A DNA stretch of 64,000 bases, from positions 186,001 to 250,000 of the forward strand of contig CAWCWV010000017.1 of the NCBI GenBank assembly GCA_963799365.1, given 5' to 3'. This DNA is from Marinirhabdus sp963799365. Its GTDB lineage: Bacteria > Bacteroidota > Bacteroidia > Flavobacteriales > Flavobacteriaceae. Every line of letters starts with the position of its first letter. Position 1 is the stretch's first letter. Positions 33,119 to 42,521 of this stretch are shown piece by piece. Position numbers and translations under genes: made by a program. The notes below the pieces were generated by a model that saw only the letters and a list, made by a program, of their open reading frames with translations, was not told the origin of the DNA and ran no database searches.

Positions 33119-33404
33119 CTTTAAAACTATTATTAATTCAGAAACACCAGTCTTAGTAGATTTTTTTGCAGAATGGTGCGGGCCTTGCAAGGCACTAGCC
33201 CCTATACTTAAACAAGTAAAAGAAGAAATGGGCGATGCTGTGAAAATAGTAAAGATTGATATCGATAAAAACCAAGCACTTGCCAATCAGTTTCAGGTTA
33301 GGGGCGTTCCCACGATGCTATTATTCAAAAATGGAAATCTGAAATGGCGACAGTCCGGAGTGCTTCAAAAAAACGAAATTATTCAAATTATAAACAGTAA
33401 ATAG
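33108..33404 (+). CDS. Thioredoxin
   Basis: A 98-residue thioredoxin with the classical active site WCGPCK, the KIDIDKN stretch and cis-Pro in RGVPTMLLF. The start at 33108 (MKSNFKTIIN) overlaps the DUF998 gene by 11 nt; an earlier ATG at 33078 would extend further. Last gene of the FNR-box-driven group, so reducing power for protein thiols may be induced under low oxygen. Confidence 0.92.
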   Translation: MKSNFKTIINSETPVLVDFFAEWCGPCKALAPILKQVKEEMGDAVKIVKIDIDKNQALANQFQVRGVPTMLLFKNGNLKWRQSGVLQKNEIIQIINSK

Positions 33405-33482
33405 TTCGACCAACTAGCCTATTTTCATAATGGGTTATTTAAGAAGTAGGCAAGATTGTAAAAAGAATTAGACACCCAAATC

Positions 33483-33938
33483 ATGATTAAAAAATTAGAC
33501 GATAAAGAAAAAATGCTCTTACTTAGTTCAAACTACATAGGTAGTTTAGGCTATATATTTCAGAACAAATCTTTTGTGGTGCCCATTACCTATTTCTACA
33601 ACCAAGAAAAAAATAACATCATCTGTTATTCAGCCAACGGCCATAAAATTAATGCATTGAGGAAAAACAATTCGGTATCTCTTTCTGTAACCGATATCGA
33701 CTCCGTCAACGACTGGAAATCGGTTTTGGTTCAAGGTACCTATAAAGAAGTGGAGGGCAGTACCGCCAGGGCCTTGTTACATCAGTTTTCATTAGGGGTA
33801 AAGGATCTTATTCTGCGAAAAGAACTTCGTGACTTAGATTTTATTAGTCAGTTTTCCAGCAAGGTGTATAAAGATGATATACCAATAGTATTCACCATAG
33901 AAATTAATGAGATAACTGGAAGGATGCGAACGTTTTAG
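33483..33938 (+). CDS. Pyridoxamine 5'-phosphate oxidase-like flavin-binding protein
   Basis: A 151-residue protein of the split-barrel, flavin-reductase-like type (YIGSLGYIFQNKSFVVPITY, then NDWKSVLVQGTYKEVEG). This family binds FMN or heme and is often found in stress clusters; the substrate is unknown. It ends at a strong terminator shared with the convergent USP gene. Confidence 0.82.
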   Translation: MIKKLDDKEKMLLLSSNYIGSLGYIFQNKSFVVPITYFYNQEKNNIICYSANGHKINALRKNNSVSLSVTDIDSVNDWKSVLVQGTYKEVEGSTARALLHQFSLGVKDLILRKELRDLDFISQFSSKVYKDDIPIVFTIEINEITGRMRTF

Positions 33939-33973
33939 TAGGATATTTCATCTTTTAAATATATAAATCAATA

Positions 33974-34004
33974 AAAAAGGGAATCTATTAAAGATTCCCT
34001 TTTT
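33974..34004. terminator. Bidirectional terminator
   Basis: A 13-bp inverted repeat AAAAAGGGAATCT (33974-33986) and AGATTCCCTTTTT (33992-34004) with a 5-nt loop between convergent genes. A and T tracts on both sides allow termination in both directions. Confidence 0.85.
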
Positions 34005-34025
34005 ACACTTAATTAAATTAGTTCA

Positions 34026-34859
34026 TTACATTTTAAAGGTCATAATAGGTAAATCACTATGATTCACAATCCCCTCGCCTACTTTTTCTGAAAAGAAATG
34101 AGCCAAGCCGCGTCTGCCATGAGTAGGAATCACGACCAAATCTGCTTCCACCTCGTTGCTGAAGCTATAAATCCCGTGTTCTAATCTATAATCGCAATAA
34201 TAGGCTGTATTGTCATAGACATCAGTATTATCCACGCCACTTTGCATCATAAATGTAAAGGCACGTTCCTGCATTTGTTGATTGCTTAGAAATTTTTCTG
34301 GTGTATTGATAAAAACCACTTGAAACTCTGCACCAATTTTTTCAAAGAAATTCCAGGCATTTTTAAAGGGTTCTACATAATCCATATTAAAGTCACACGC
34401 AAAGACAACCTTATCCATTTTAAAATTATTCATTCTATTTTTTACCACAAGTACAGGTATTTCTGAAGTACGAACTACTTTTTCGGTATTGGAGCCAACA
34501 AACACTTCTTTGAGACCACTGGCCCCGTGAGAACCCATCACAATCAAATCGGCTTTAAAATCTTTGGCTACATTATTGATCTCATGAAATTCTTTGTAGT
34601 TCTGAACAGTCGTTTCAACTGTTATTCCTTTTAGATAGTCTTTGTCTAAAAAGTCACTAAAACGTTTTTCGGCCAGCTTCATATAATAAATGGCTTCAAA
34701 CATCTCTTGAGATTCATCTCTCGTTAGTACAGCTTCAGAAAGCCCCATCATATGTAAGGCAATTAATGAAGCATTGTTTTTTCTAGCTATGGTGGCTGCC
34801 ACTTCTAAAGCATAATCTGAATGTTCAGAAAAATCGATGGGTATAAGTATCTTTTTCAT
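34026..34859 (-). CDS. Universal stress protein (tandem USP domains)
   Basis: A 277-residue protein. Domain 1 starts ILIPIDFSEHSDYALEVA and has MGSHGASGLKEVFVGSNT (G-x2-G-x9-GS, ATP-binding). Domain 2 starts KVVFACDFNMDYVEPF and ends HSDLPIMTFKM. It begins right after the hibernation-factor stop and shares that gene's FNR-type promoter. Confidence 0.92.
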   Translation of the reverse strand: MKKILIPIDFSEHSDYALEVAATIARKNNASLIALHMMGLSEAVLTRDESQEMFEAIYYMKLAEKRFSDFLDKDYLKGITVETTVQNYKEFHEINNVAKDFKADLIVMGSHGASGLKEVFVGSNTEKVVRTSEIPVLVVKNRMNNFKMDKVVFACDFNMDYVEPFKNAWNFFEKIGAEFQVVFINTPEKFLSNQQMQERAFTFMMQSGVDNTDVYDNTAYYCDYRLEHGIYSFSNEVEADLVVIPTHGRRGLAHFFSEKVGEGIVNHSDLPIMTFKM

Positions 34860-35171
34860 TTAAGAGGATATATTTTGTTTTGTAAATTTTGCTTTCCGCT
34901 TTTTTAATTGCTTTTCAATGTCACTAATGGTCTCTTTAACTGCCATTTCAAAGTTTTTTTCATTGGAAGTTGCAAAAATCTTCGGTCCTGGAAGACTCAC
35001 TTCCATTTCGCAGATATGACCATTTTCGCTTGGGTCGTTTTCTATTTTGAAGAATACATCAATCCGTACGATCCAATCATATTTCTTTTCAATTTTTTGA
35101 AGCTTTTTGGTAACATACGCAGACATACTTTCGCTAGTCTTCATTTTTACATATTGAATTTGTATCGTCAT
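34860..35171 (-). CDS. hpf: Ribosome hibernation promoting factor, short form (HPF/RaiA)
   Basis: A 103-residue protein with the beta-alpha-beta HPF fold (MTIQIQYVKMKTSESMSAYV, then ENDPSENGHICEMEVSLPGP). It binds the decoding region of idle 30S subunits. The long-form C-terminal dimerisation domain is absent. It is the first gene after an FNR-type promoter and is immediately followed by a USP gene, coupling ribosome protection to oxygen limitation. Confidence 0.9.
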   Translation of the reverse strand: MTIQIQYVKMKTSESMSAYVTKKLQKIEKKYDWIVRIDVFFKIENDPSENGHICEMEVSLPGPKIFATSNEKNFEMAVKETISDIEKQLKKRKAKFTKQNISS

Positions 35172-35194
35172 AACTTTTTATTAAAATTCTACCT

Positions 35195-35238
35195 CAAAAG
35201 TAAGAACCAGGGAAAGAGTAAACTATGATAAATATCAG
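35195..35238 (-). promoter_or_regulatory. FNR-type box and promoter of hpf and the following USP gene
   Basis: Minus-strand box CTGATATTTATCAT at 35238-35225, a 22-nt gap and a perfect -7 element TACTTTTG at 35202-35195, 23 nt before the hpf ATG. Confidence 0.88.
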
Positions 35239-35721
35239 TTGTGAATTATGAACCAATTTTAATTAGTTCTACGGTTGTGGAGGCTAATTAAACCTTCCCG
35301 TCTGTATCCAATATTTTTTTATGAATTCTTTCGTATTAATTTTTACTCAAAATTATTAAATACTAAATGCTAGAAAAAGTAAGAAGATGAGAAAATAATT
35401 ATGCCCAGAACTGGTTGCAACACTCCAAATTTTGAAGCAACTATCACACAAAAAACTAAAATTTAAGACTTTGCCGATTGAAATGGGTGATTATTTTTCA
35501 TTTCCAACCAACTTTACACCGGTTTATAGCTTAGAACTAAGTGGTTTTGCTAAACCAAAAGAAGCATTTATATGCCATTTCAATAATAGCCGATATTGAG
35601 ATGCTGGTAGCCTAGCTATACAGAATGTTACAACCTATCGAAAGTTAATTAGCAGCAGTACGAAAGTTACCTATTCAAGTGAAATTAAAATTAATTTGAT
35701 GGTTACTATAAGGTATCTAGT
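35239..35721. other. 483-bp stretch without an intact gene
   Basis: Right edge of the low-oxygen region. A plus-strand frame from about 35452 to 35725 reads GDYFSFPTNFTPVYSLELSG and further plausible text with a single in-frame stop (TGA near 35600) and no good start. It may be a decayed gene of unknown family. No promoter, repeat or RNA was identified. Confidence 0.35.
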
Positions 35722-36417
35722 TTAACTTTTTAGCAGCGGTTTTAAGGTTTCCCAGACGGTATTAGCTACTATTTTATGTCCTTCAATAGTTGGATGAATA
35801 CCATCTGCTTGGTTTAATCCTGGGACTCCACCAACATCTTTCAAAATAAAAGGTATAAAAGCGACGTTATTTTGTTCAGCTAAGTCCACATAGAGCTGTC
35901 TGAAACCATTTGTGTATTCCTGTCCCATATTTGGGGGCAATTCCATGCCAGCAAGAATGATTTTGGTTGCTGGACTTTTTTCTTTCACCACATCAATTAT
36001 ATCCTGTAAATTAGAACGTGTTTCAGATAATGCTACGCCACGTAGGCCATCATTGGCACCAAGCTCCAATAAAAAAATAGCTATGTTCTGTTGTACTACC
36101 CAGTCAATTCTACTTTTACCACCAGCAGTTGTTTCGCCACTTACTCCGGAGTTGATCACCGTGTACTCCATGTCTAAAGAGTCAATCTTTTGTTGCACCA
36201 CTGCAGGATAGGCGTCATTGCTATCTTCCAATCCATACCCTGCAGTAATGCTATCTCCAAAAAAGAGAATTTTTTTGGTATTAGGTTTTGTTGCTAAAAT
36301 AGCTTCACTCTCTTCTTCAGCAATTTGACCTTCAGTTGCTTTTTCAGTTTTCACATCGCCACAGGACAAAAGAAATAAGGCTATAAAAAAATAACTAAAC
36401 TTTATGAGTTTTGACAT
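35722..36417 (-). CDS. SGNH/GDSL hydrolase lipoprotein (arylesterase / TesA-like)
   Basis: A 231-residue esterase. The signal peptide has a lipobox (ALFLLSCGD, Cys at 19). The four SGNH blocks are visible: GDSITAGYGL (Ser), SGVSGETTAGG (Gly), LGANDGLRG (Asn) and DGIHPTIEGH (Asp/His). It acts on short acyl esters or thioesters in the envelope. It is divergent from the ABC/FtsX pair, the same pairing known for tesA with ybbA-ybbP in other bacteria. The start at 36417 is chosen to give a compact lipoprotein signal; ATGs at 36426 and 36459 are alternatives. Confidence 0.88.
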   Translation of the reverse strand: MSKLIKFSYFFIALFLLSCGDVKTEKATEGQIAEEESEAILATKPNTKKILFFGDSITAGYGLEDSNDAYPAVVQQKIDSLDMEYTVINSGVSGETTAGGKSRIDWVVQQNIAIFLLELGANDGLRGVALSETRSNLQDIIDVVKEKSPATKIILAGMELPPNMGQEYTNGFRQLYVDLAEQNNVAFIPFILKDVGGVPGLNQADGIHPTIEGHKIVANTVWETLKPLLKS

Positions 36418-36491
36418 ATATGACATTGGTAAATTAAAGTGAAATTGTTTATTATACAACTTGATTATATATTGCTATTTAAATTAAAACC

Positions 36492-37181
36492 ATGTCAAAG
36501 ATATTAAAGATTACCGGTTTGGAAAAAACATACATTAGTGGCGACAAGCAAATAAAAGTCTTACAAGATATCAGCTTTGATGTTGAGGAAGGCAAGACTT
36601 TTTCAATTGTAGGACCTTCGGGAAGTGGTAAAACTACTTTATTGGGTCTGTGTGCTGGTCTGGATGCTCCAAGTGCAGGTTCAGTATTATTGTGCGAAAA
36701 GGATTTAAGTAGCTTAAATGAAGACCAACGTGCGCAATTACGAAATAAGGAAGTAGGTTTTATATTTCAGAATTTTCAATTGTTACCAACACTTACAGCA
36801 CTTGAAAATGTGAGCGTCCCTTTAGAATTACAGGGGGCAAAAAATGCAATACAAAAAAGCAGAAATTTATTAGAAAAGGTAGGGCTAGCAGACCGGGTCC
36901 ACCACTACCCGTCTCAATTATCTGGTGGCGAGCAGCAACGTGTAGCACTTGCAAGAGCTTTTGCGAATACACCTTCCATCCTATTTGCAGATGAACCCAC
37001 AGGAAATCTGGATGCTGAAACCGGTGAAAAAGTGATTCAGTTATTATTCGATTTGAACAAAGAAAAAGGTACCACCTTGGTCATAATAACCCACGATCTA
37101 GAATTAGCCAACCGTACGCAGCAAATACTGAAACTTAAAGGTGGGAAAATAGTAACCAATCAACCTACTCCCATATTTTGA
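36492..37181 (+). CDS. ABC transporter ATP-binding protein (YbbA/LolD type)
   Basis: A 229-residue ATPase with Walker A GPSGSGKTT, Q-loop FQNFQLLPTL, signature LSGGEQQRVALARA, Walker B ILFADEPTGNLD and the switch His in IITHDLE. This subfamily pairs with FtsX-like permeases and moves substrates such as lipoproteins or lysophospholipids rather than importing solutes. It overlaps the permease start by 4 nt. Confidence 0.95.
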   Translation: MSKILKITGLEKTYISGDKQIKVLQDISFDVEEGKTFSIVGPSGSGKTTLLGLCAGLDAPSAGSVLLCEKDLSSLNEDQRAQLRNKEVGFIFQNFQLLPTLTALENVSVPLELQGAKNAIQKSRNLLEKVGLADRVHHYPSQLSGGEQQRVALARAFANTPSILFADEPTGNLDAETGEKVIQLLFDLNKEKGTTLVIITHDLELANRTQQILKLKGGKIVTNQPTPIF

Positions 37182-39724
37182 ACAATTTAAAATCTAACAA
37201 TAATTTGCAGATACCTTGGCTTTTTAAAATGGCCTGGCGTGATGCCAAAACCAGCAAAGTACGTTTGCTGCTATTTATGGCATCTATTATTTTGGGGATT
37301 GCAGCAGTTGTTTCCATACAATTGTTCAGCACGAATTTAAAGGATACCATTCAGCGCCAATCAAAAATTATGATGGGAGCCGATTTCATTATAGATTCCA
37401 GGCAAATACCAACAGTACGTGCTCAAGCAATCATCGATTCGTTACAGCCTGATGCATATGAAGTCAACTTTGTTTCCATGGCAGCTTTTCCAAAAAGTGG
37501 CAGCACCAAATTAGTAAAAGTTCGCGGTTTAGAAGGTAGTTTTCCCTTTTATGGAAAGTTAGAAACTCAACCGTGTGTCGCAGCAACTACCTACCAAGAA
37601 TCAGCTGGTGCCTTGGTAGATGCCACGCTTATGCTTCAGTTTAATGTGAAGGTAGGCGATTCTATAAAAGTAGGCGAGCTTACCATTCCTATTGTGGGTG
37701 CCTTACAATCTATTCCAGGAACTTCCGCCATTTCTAGCTCTGTGGCGCCACTTGTTATAATTCCATATCGCTTTATAGCATCTACAAATTTATTGCAATA
37801 TGGAAGCCGAAAAGAATACCAATATTTTTATAAGGTACTAGATACGGTAAATCTAAAGAAGCTTCAAGACAAACTTGAACCTGCATTGGATATGGAAAAT
37901 GCCGATCTAGACACACATACCAGCACTACCCAACGCTTGGGCAGACGTTACGATAATGTAGGAAAGTTTCTAAATTTAGCAGCTTTTATTGCATTGCTTT
38001 TAGGATGTATTGGCATCGCCAGTTCGGTACATATTTACATAAAAGAAAAATTAAATACCATTGCGATTTTGAAGTGTATGGGCGCCTCCAGACTCCAAAG
38101 TTTTCTCATTTTCTTGATTCAGATTGCTGGGATTGGAATTATTGGAGGCATTGTCGGGTCACTCATAGGTGTTGGTATTCAGGGGATTTTTCCGTATTTA
38201 CTGAAAGAATTTTTACCCTTTACAATTGAAATTACTATTTCGGCTGAACCTATACTCATTGGAGTACTGCTCGGATTATTTATGTCGGTTCTATTTGCGC
38301 TACTCCCCTTACTAAGAACCTGGTATGTGTCCCCTTTAGATGTATTGCGAGTGGATGAAAATTCCTCTCAAGAACCTCAAAAAATAAGGGTTTTGGTTTT
38401 CGGAGCCATTTTGGTATTCCTGTTTTTATTCTCATTTTGGCTTATTAAAGATGCACTGTATGCCCTAATATTTGTAGGTGCTACCATACTTACATTTGCG
38501 ATTATAGCAGGTGTCGCTTTGTTTTTTATAAAGATGGTAAAACGTTTTTTTCCAAAGCGTTGGAGCTTTACCGCACGACAAAGTTTACTTAATCTTTTTA
38601 GACCTAACAATCAAACCGTTGTCTTGGTGGTTGCTATAGGCTTAGGCACGTTCTTGATTAGCACCTTGTATTTTACCAAGGATATCCTGTTAGCAAAGAC
38701 AGAAATTGGGCAGACTGCCGAAAATGCAAACATCATCATTTTAGACATTCAACCTGAACAGCGCGATTCAGTAGCTACAAGTATTTCTAATATAGGATTG
38801 AGGGTTCTTAATAGTATCCCATTGGTGACTATGCGCATGCACAGTATTAATGGAAAGTTGATAAATGAATTACAACAAGACAGCACCCGTCAAGTACGGG
38901 GTTGGATTTTGAACCACGAATTTAGAACCACCTACCGCAAAACGCTTACGCCCTCTGAAAAATTAATGGATGGTACTTGGGTTTCAGAAGTAAAGGCAGG
39001 AGATCCAGTATTTATTTCTATTTCAGAAAACCTTGCTACAGACTCCAAACTTACCGTTGGCGATCCTGTTGTTTTTAATGTGCAAGGGGTATTAATGGAA
39101 GCAACTGTAGGGAGTATACGACAAGTAGATTGGGCACAAATGCAGCTTAATTTTAGCATCGTGTTTCCTAAAGGCGTCCTTGAGCAAGCGCCACAATTTA
39201 ATGTTTTTACAACTCAGGTAGCAGACGAGCAAGGCTCTGCAAGGTTACAACAAGATCTAGTTGCCAAATTTCCGAACGTGACCATTATCGATTTAAGACA
39301 AGTATATACTTTGGTTGAAGATGTATTAAACCAAGTATCTTGGGTTATCAATTTTATGGCCTTCTTTAGTATTCTTACAGGAATCATAGTATTAATTGGT
39401 TCCGTAAGAACAAGTAAATATCAGCGTATTAGAGAAAGTGTATTGCTTAGAACATTGGGTGCTACTAATAAACAGATTTTAAAAATTGCAGCATTAGAGT
39501 ATGTCTTTTTAGGGTTGCTTGGAAGTTTGGTTGGTATCATACTGGCCTTACTAAGCGCATTTTGCCTGGCCACGTTTGTATTTAAAGAGCCTTTTCTACC
39601 CTCCATAATTCCTTTTGTGGTGTTTGTGCCAGGAATTACAGTATTGATTTTAGGAATTGGCTTAAGTAACATCCAAACCGTATTGCACAGCTCGCCTTTG
39701 GAGGTGTTACGTAGGGAAACTTAA
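37178..39724 (+). CDS. ABC transporter FtsX-like permease (YbbP type)
   Basis: An 848-residue permease with an N-terminal helix (LLLFMASIILGIAAVVSI), a large periplasmic domain, three helices (near 268-385), further helices with a second MacB-like periplasmic domain, and a final FtsX domain (about 725-840). The eight to ten helices match YbbP. The start codon is TTG at 37178, overlapping the TGA of the ATPase gene; an in-frame ATG at 37229 is a weaker alternative. Confidence 0.9.
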   Translation: MNNLKSNNNLQIPWLFKMAWRDAKTSKVRLLLFMASIILGIAAVVSIQLFSTNLKDTIQRQSKIMMGADFIIDSRQIPTVRAQAIIDSLQPDAYEVNFVSMAAFPKSGSTKLVKVRGLEGSFPFYGKLETQPCVAATTYQESAGALVDATLMLQFNVKVGDSIKVGELTIPIVGALQSIPGTSAISSSVAPLVIIPYRFIASTNLLQYGSRKEYQYFYKVLDTVNLKKLQDKLEPALDMENADLDTHTSTTQRLGRRYDNVGKFLNLAAFIALLLGCIGIASSVHIYIKEKLNTIAILKCMGASRLQSFLIFLIQIAGIGIIGGIVGSLIGVGIQGIFPYLLKEFLPFTIEITISAEPILIGVLLGLFMSVLFALLPLLRTWYVSPLDVLRVDENSSQEPQKIRVLVFGAILVFLFLFSFWLIKDALYALIFVGATILTFAIIAGVALFFIKMVKRFFPKRWSFTARQSLLNLFRPNNQTVVLVVAIGLGTFLISTLYFTKDILLAKTEIGQTAENANIIILDIQPEQRDSVATSISNIGLRVLNSIPLVTMRMHSINGKLINELQQDSTRQVRGWILNHEFRTTYRKTLTPSEKLMDGTWVSEVKAGDPVFISISENLATDSKLTVGDPVVFNVQGVLMEATVGSIRQVDWAQMQLNFSIVFPKGVLEQAPQFNVFTTQVADEQGSARLQQDLVAKFPNVTIIDLRQVYTLVEDVLNQVSWVINFMAFFSILTGIIVLIGSVRTSKYQRIRESVLLRTLGATNKQILKIAALEYVFLGLLGSLVGIILALLSAFCLATFVFKEPFLPSIIPFVVFVPGITVLILGIGLSNIQTVLHSSPLEVLRRET

Positions 39725-39745
39725 TTTATATGATTCAATTTTTTA

Positions 39746-41167
39746 CTAATTGAAATTATCACCAATTCCCAAAACGTTATACAAACTCGCGTTTGCCTGT
39801 AATGATCTAACCTGAAGTTCATTCGCCTTTAAGCGTGCCTCAATTAATTTTTGCTCACGTGAATTTACCAAAAACAAAGAGCTCTCTCCTAATTGAAACT
39901 TTCGCTCTTCGGCAGCGACAAGGGTTTGATAATCTCCAACTATTTGTGTTACAAGAATATTTTGTGTCTGCAAGGAATTTATTTCTATAGTCACAGCGGT
40001 TATTTTATTTTGAAGTGTAAGCGATGTAGCCGTTCGTTCAAAATTGGCGTCTTGTATTTTAAGGTTGGTTAATTTTAAATCGCCACGTTCTTTTCTAAGA
40101 AAAATAGGAAAACTTACTTGTAAGCCTGCTTTATAATTTGCTGTGTTAAAACTATTAAGCTGATCTCTATCTGGTGTTAAAAAATTGTATTGTAAATCTA
40201 CCTTCGGCAATAGCTTGTTCCGTTTCAAAAATCGGTCTACTTCCAGGCTTTCTACCTTGGCATCTATACTTCGCAATATAGGGTGATTTACTAACGATGC
40301 TTCATTTATGGTGATACCTTCCAGAAATAAGGAGTTTTGTATAATTTCAGTAGATGGCGCCTGAGGCACCATAGCATCCTCAATTTGCAAAGGCACCTGG
40401 TCTAACCACAAATAATTACTCACTTTTAAGGCAGCTTTTCTCCTTTTTAGCCAAGCAGCTTCCAGATTTAGCCTTCTATCCTGCCACGTAATTCTTGCTT
40501 CAGTACTATCTATGGCAGCTTTATCGCCTTCTTCCACGCTCCGTTTTACGCCTTTAAAACGTATTTCGGCATTGCTTAAAAAGCTTTCGTAAATCTGTTG
40601 TTCATTATAAGCTTCAACCCATTCAAAATAGGTTACGCTTGCATCAAAAATAAGTTGGTTAATGAGTAAGTCCCTTTCTGCTTTGGTTTGTTCTACAAAA
40701 AACTTAGCTTTCTTTAAGGTAGCCATACGTTCGTTTATTAAAAACCCTTGTGCTAGTGAAAATGAAACTCCTGCACTATACAATCCTTCATCAGGCACTG
40801 TTAAACTTGGATCTAAGAAAGTACCCGTATTTTCTTCAAAATTTGCTTTAAATTCTATTCCATACCATGTTGGAATTTTAAAGGCTGCGTTTAACTGATC
40901 GTAATATTCTGTCCCTTTGAACTTTTTTCGGTCGTAGTCTACTTCAATCTTTGGATCAAAACCGCCTCGTGCACTTAGCAAATTGGCTTCCCCTATGCTT
41001 AACTGTAAGTTGGCCTGCTTTGCCAAAGGGTGGTATTTCTTTACATACCCCAGATATTCTTCAAAAGTAAAAACGCTATCTAATGAATGAGCAGGTACTT
41101 GAGCCGAAATCATCGTACTAAAGACCCAAAAGCTTAAGCATAAAATAGTATTGAAACATCTTTGCAT
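39746..41167 (-). CDS. TolC-family outer membrane efflux protein
   Basis: A 473-residue outer-membrane channel with a signal peptide (cleavage near ISAQV) and two repeated coiled-coil halves typical of TolC (LLSARGGFDPKIEVDYDRK and later KAGLQVSFPIFLRKERGDL). Third gene of a type I-like export operon; the gap to the HlyD-like gene is 7 nt. Confidence 0.92.
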   Translation of the reverse strand: MQRCFNTILCLSFWVFSTMISAQVPAHSLDSVFTFEEYLGYVKKYHPLAKQANLQLSIGEANLLSARGGFDPKIEVDYDRKKFKGTEYYDQLNAAFKIPTWYGIEFKANFEENTGTFLDPSLTVPDEGLYSAGVSFSLAQGFLINERMATLKKAKFFVEQTKAERDLLINQLIFDASVTYFEWVEAYNEQQIYESFLSNAEIRFKGVKRSVEEGDKAAIDSTEARITWQDRRLNLEAAWLKRRKAALKVSNYLWLDQVPLQIEDAMVPQAPSTEIIQNSLFLEGITINEASLVNHPILRSIDAKVESLEVDRFLKRNKLLPKVDLQYNFLTPDRDQLNSFNTANYKAGLQVSFPIFLRKERGDLKLTNLKIQDANFERTATSLTLQNKITAVTIEINSLQTQNILVTQIVGDYQTLVAAEERKFQLGESSLFLVNSREQKLIEARLKANELQVRSLQANASLYNVLGIGDNFN

Positions 41168-41174
41168 AATTAGT

Positions 41175-42521
41175 TTATTTTGTAGTTTTTGCAGCAGTTT
41201 TTGGGGTATAATAGTTGGGTGGAAATCCGTTCAGCTGTCGCCATATTTCATACCAAATAGGAACGTCTTCCAACAATGCGATAGTATAAGCACCAGAGCC
41301 CGCGCGCATATTTTCAGGCCACTTTTCGGCTTGTGGATCTGGGGCGATAAGAATTCTGAATTTCCCATTATCACTTATAAATGTTTCCACTGCAACCACT
41401 TTACCCCCATAAGTTCCAAATGAAGCATTGGGCCATCCACTAAAGAAAATCGCTGGCCAGCCATCAAATTGAATTCGAACTTCTTCCTCCAAATGAATCA
41501 ACGGCAAATCTATTGGATCTACAAAAGTCTCTACGGCCAGGTCATAATCTGACGGCATAATGTTTACCAATCGCTCCCCTTCCTTAAAGGTTTCCCCCAA
41601 CCCTGCTCGTATGGCTTTGTTTATATATCCATTTTGTGGGGCCGTTACGTAATACATAGCATTGCGCATCTCGTAATTGGTGGATTGACTTTCTAGCTTC
41701 TGTACTTCGGCAACAGTTTCAAATTGGCTGGACTCTGCTGTGAAACGTTCGCTACTGGCTTTAGCAATTTTATCTGCATATTCTGCTGCAACCCGACTTA
41801 TCTCAACCTGAGCGTTAATTACTTCGTTCTGACTTGCGAGGTATTTATTTTCCTGTGAAATAAGTTTCGCTTGTGTTTCTTGTGTTTTTAACCGTTTTTC
41901 TTCTACATCTACAACCGATTTTAATCCTTCCTGTTGAAGTGTTTCGGTACGGTTAAATTGTCTTTCTGCAATGTCCAGATTGGTTCTTGCAGCTATCAAA
42001 TCTATACTATCACTTTTAACTTTAAGACGCGCTTGTTTTAACTTGTTTTCGGCTTGTTGCAATTTCAGCATACGTTCTTGATTCAATGCTGATATCTGAT
42101 TTTTTAATGCTGAAATCTTACCGTCGTAAGACACTACAGATTGTGTTTTAGCATCGCGCTGGGCATTGGTTCGCTCTACCAGTCTCGGATCTTGATATTC
42201 CGTTTTTATTTCAGAAATAAATAAAATCGTATCTCCTTTGTTTACAAAATCCCCTTCTTTTACAAACCACTGTTCAATACGTCCCGGAATTTGAGATTGT
42301 ATGGTTTGTGGGCGTTGTCCGGGCGTTAGGGTAGTAACGTAGCCGTTCCCGGTAACATTTTGAGTCCAGGGTAGCATTAGGATTAGAAAGACTGTAATTC
42401 CAAATGCCAACAAAAACCGATTAAACATCTTGTAATGCTTGGCTTTGAAAGCCTTAGAAAATGAATTATACCCTTCTAAAGTCACCTTCTTATTTAATTG
42501 ATTGTGTGAAATATTAAGCAT
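41175..42521 (-). CDS. HlyD-family membrane fusion protein
   Basis: A 448-residue periplasmic adaptor. One membrane helix near 33-50, a lipoyl-like half (QSQIPGRIEQWFVKEGDFVN), a long coiled coil (about 130-275) and a second lipoyl/beta-barrel half (VTAPQNGYINKAIRAGLGE). It joins the ABC permease to TolC. It overlaps the ABC exporter gene by 8 nt. Confidence 0.92.
   Translation of the reverse strand: MLNISHNQLNKKVTLEGYNSFSKAFKAKHYKMFNRFLLAFGITVFLILMLPWTQNVTGNGYVTTLTPGQRPQTIQSQIPGRIEQWFVKEGDFVNKGDTILFISEIKTEYQDPRLVERTNAQRDAKTQSVVSYDGKISALKNQISALNQERMLKLQQAENKLKQARLKVKSDSIDLIAARTNLDIAERQFNRTETLQQEGLKSVVDVEEKRLKTQETQAKLISQENKYLASQNEVINAQVEISRVAAEYADKIAKASSERFTAESSQFETVAEVQKLESQSTNYEMRNAMYYVTAPQNGYINKAIRAGLGETFKEGERLVNIMPSDYDLAVETFVDPIDLPLIHLEEEVRIQFDGWPAIFFSGWPNASFGTYGGKVVAVETFISDNGKFRILIAPDPQAEKWPENMRAGSGAYTIALLEDVPIWYEIWRQLNGFPPNYYTPKTAAKTTK

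Noticed and set aside
37178..37180. Frameshift between the ABC ATPase and its permease
   Set aside because: The TTG start overlapping the TGA stop is normal translational coupling, and both proteins are full length.
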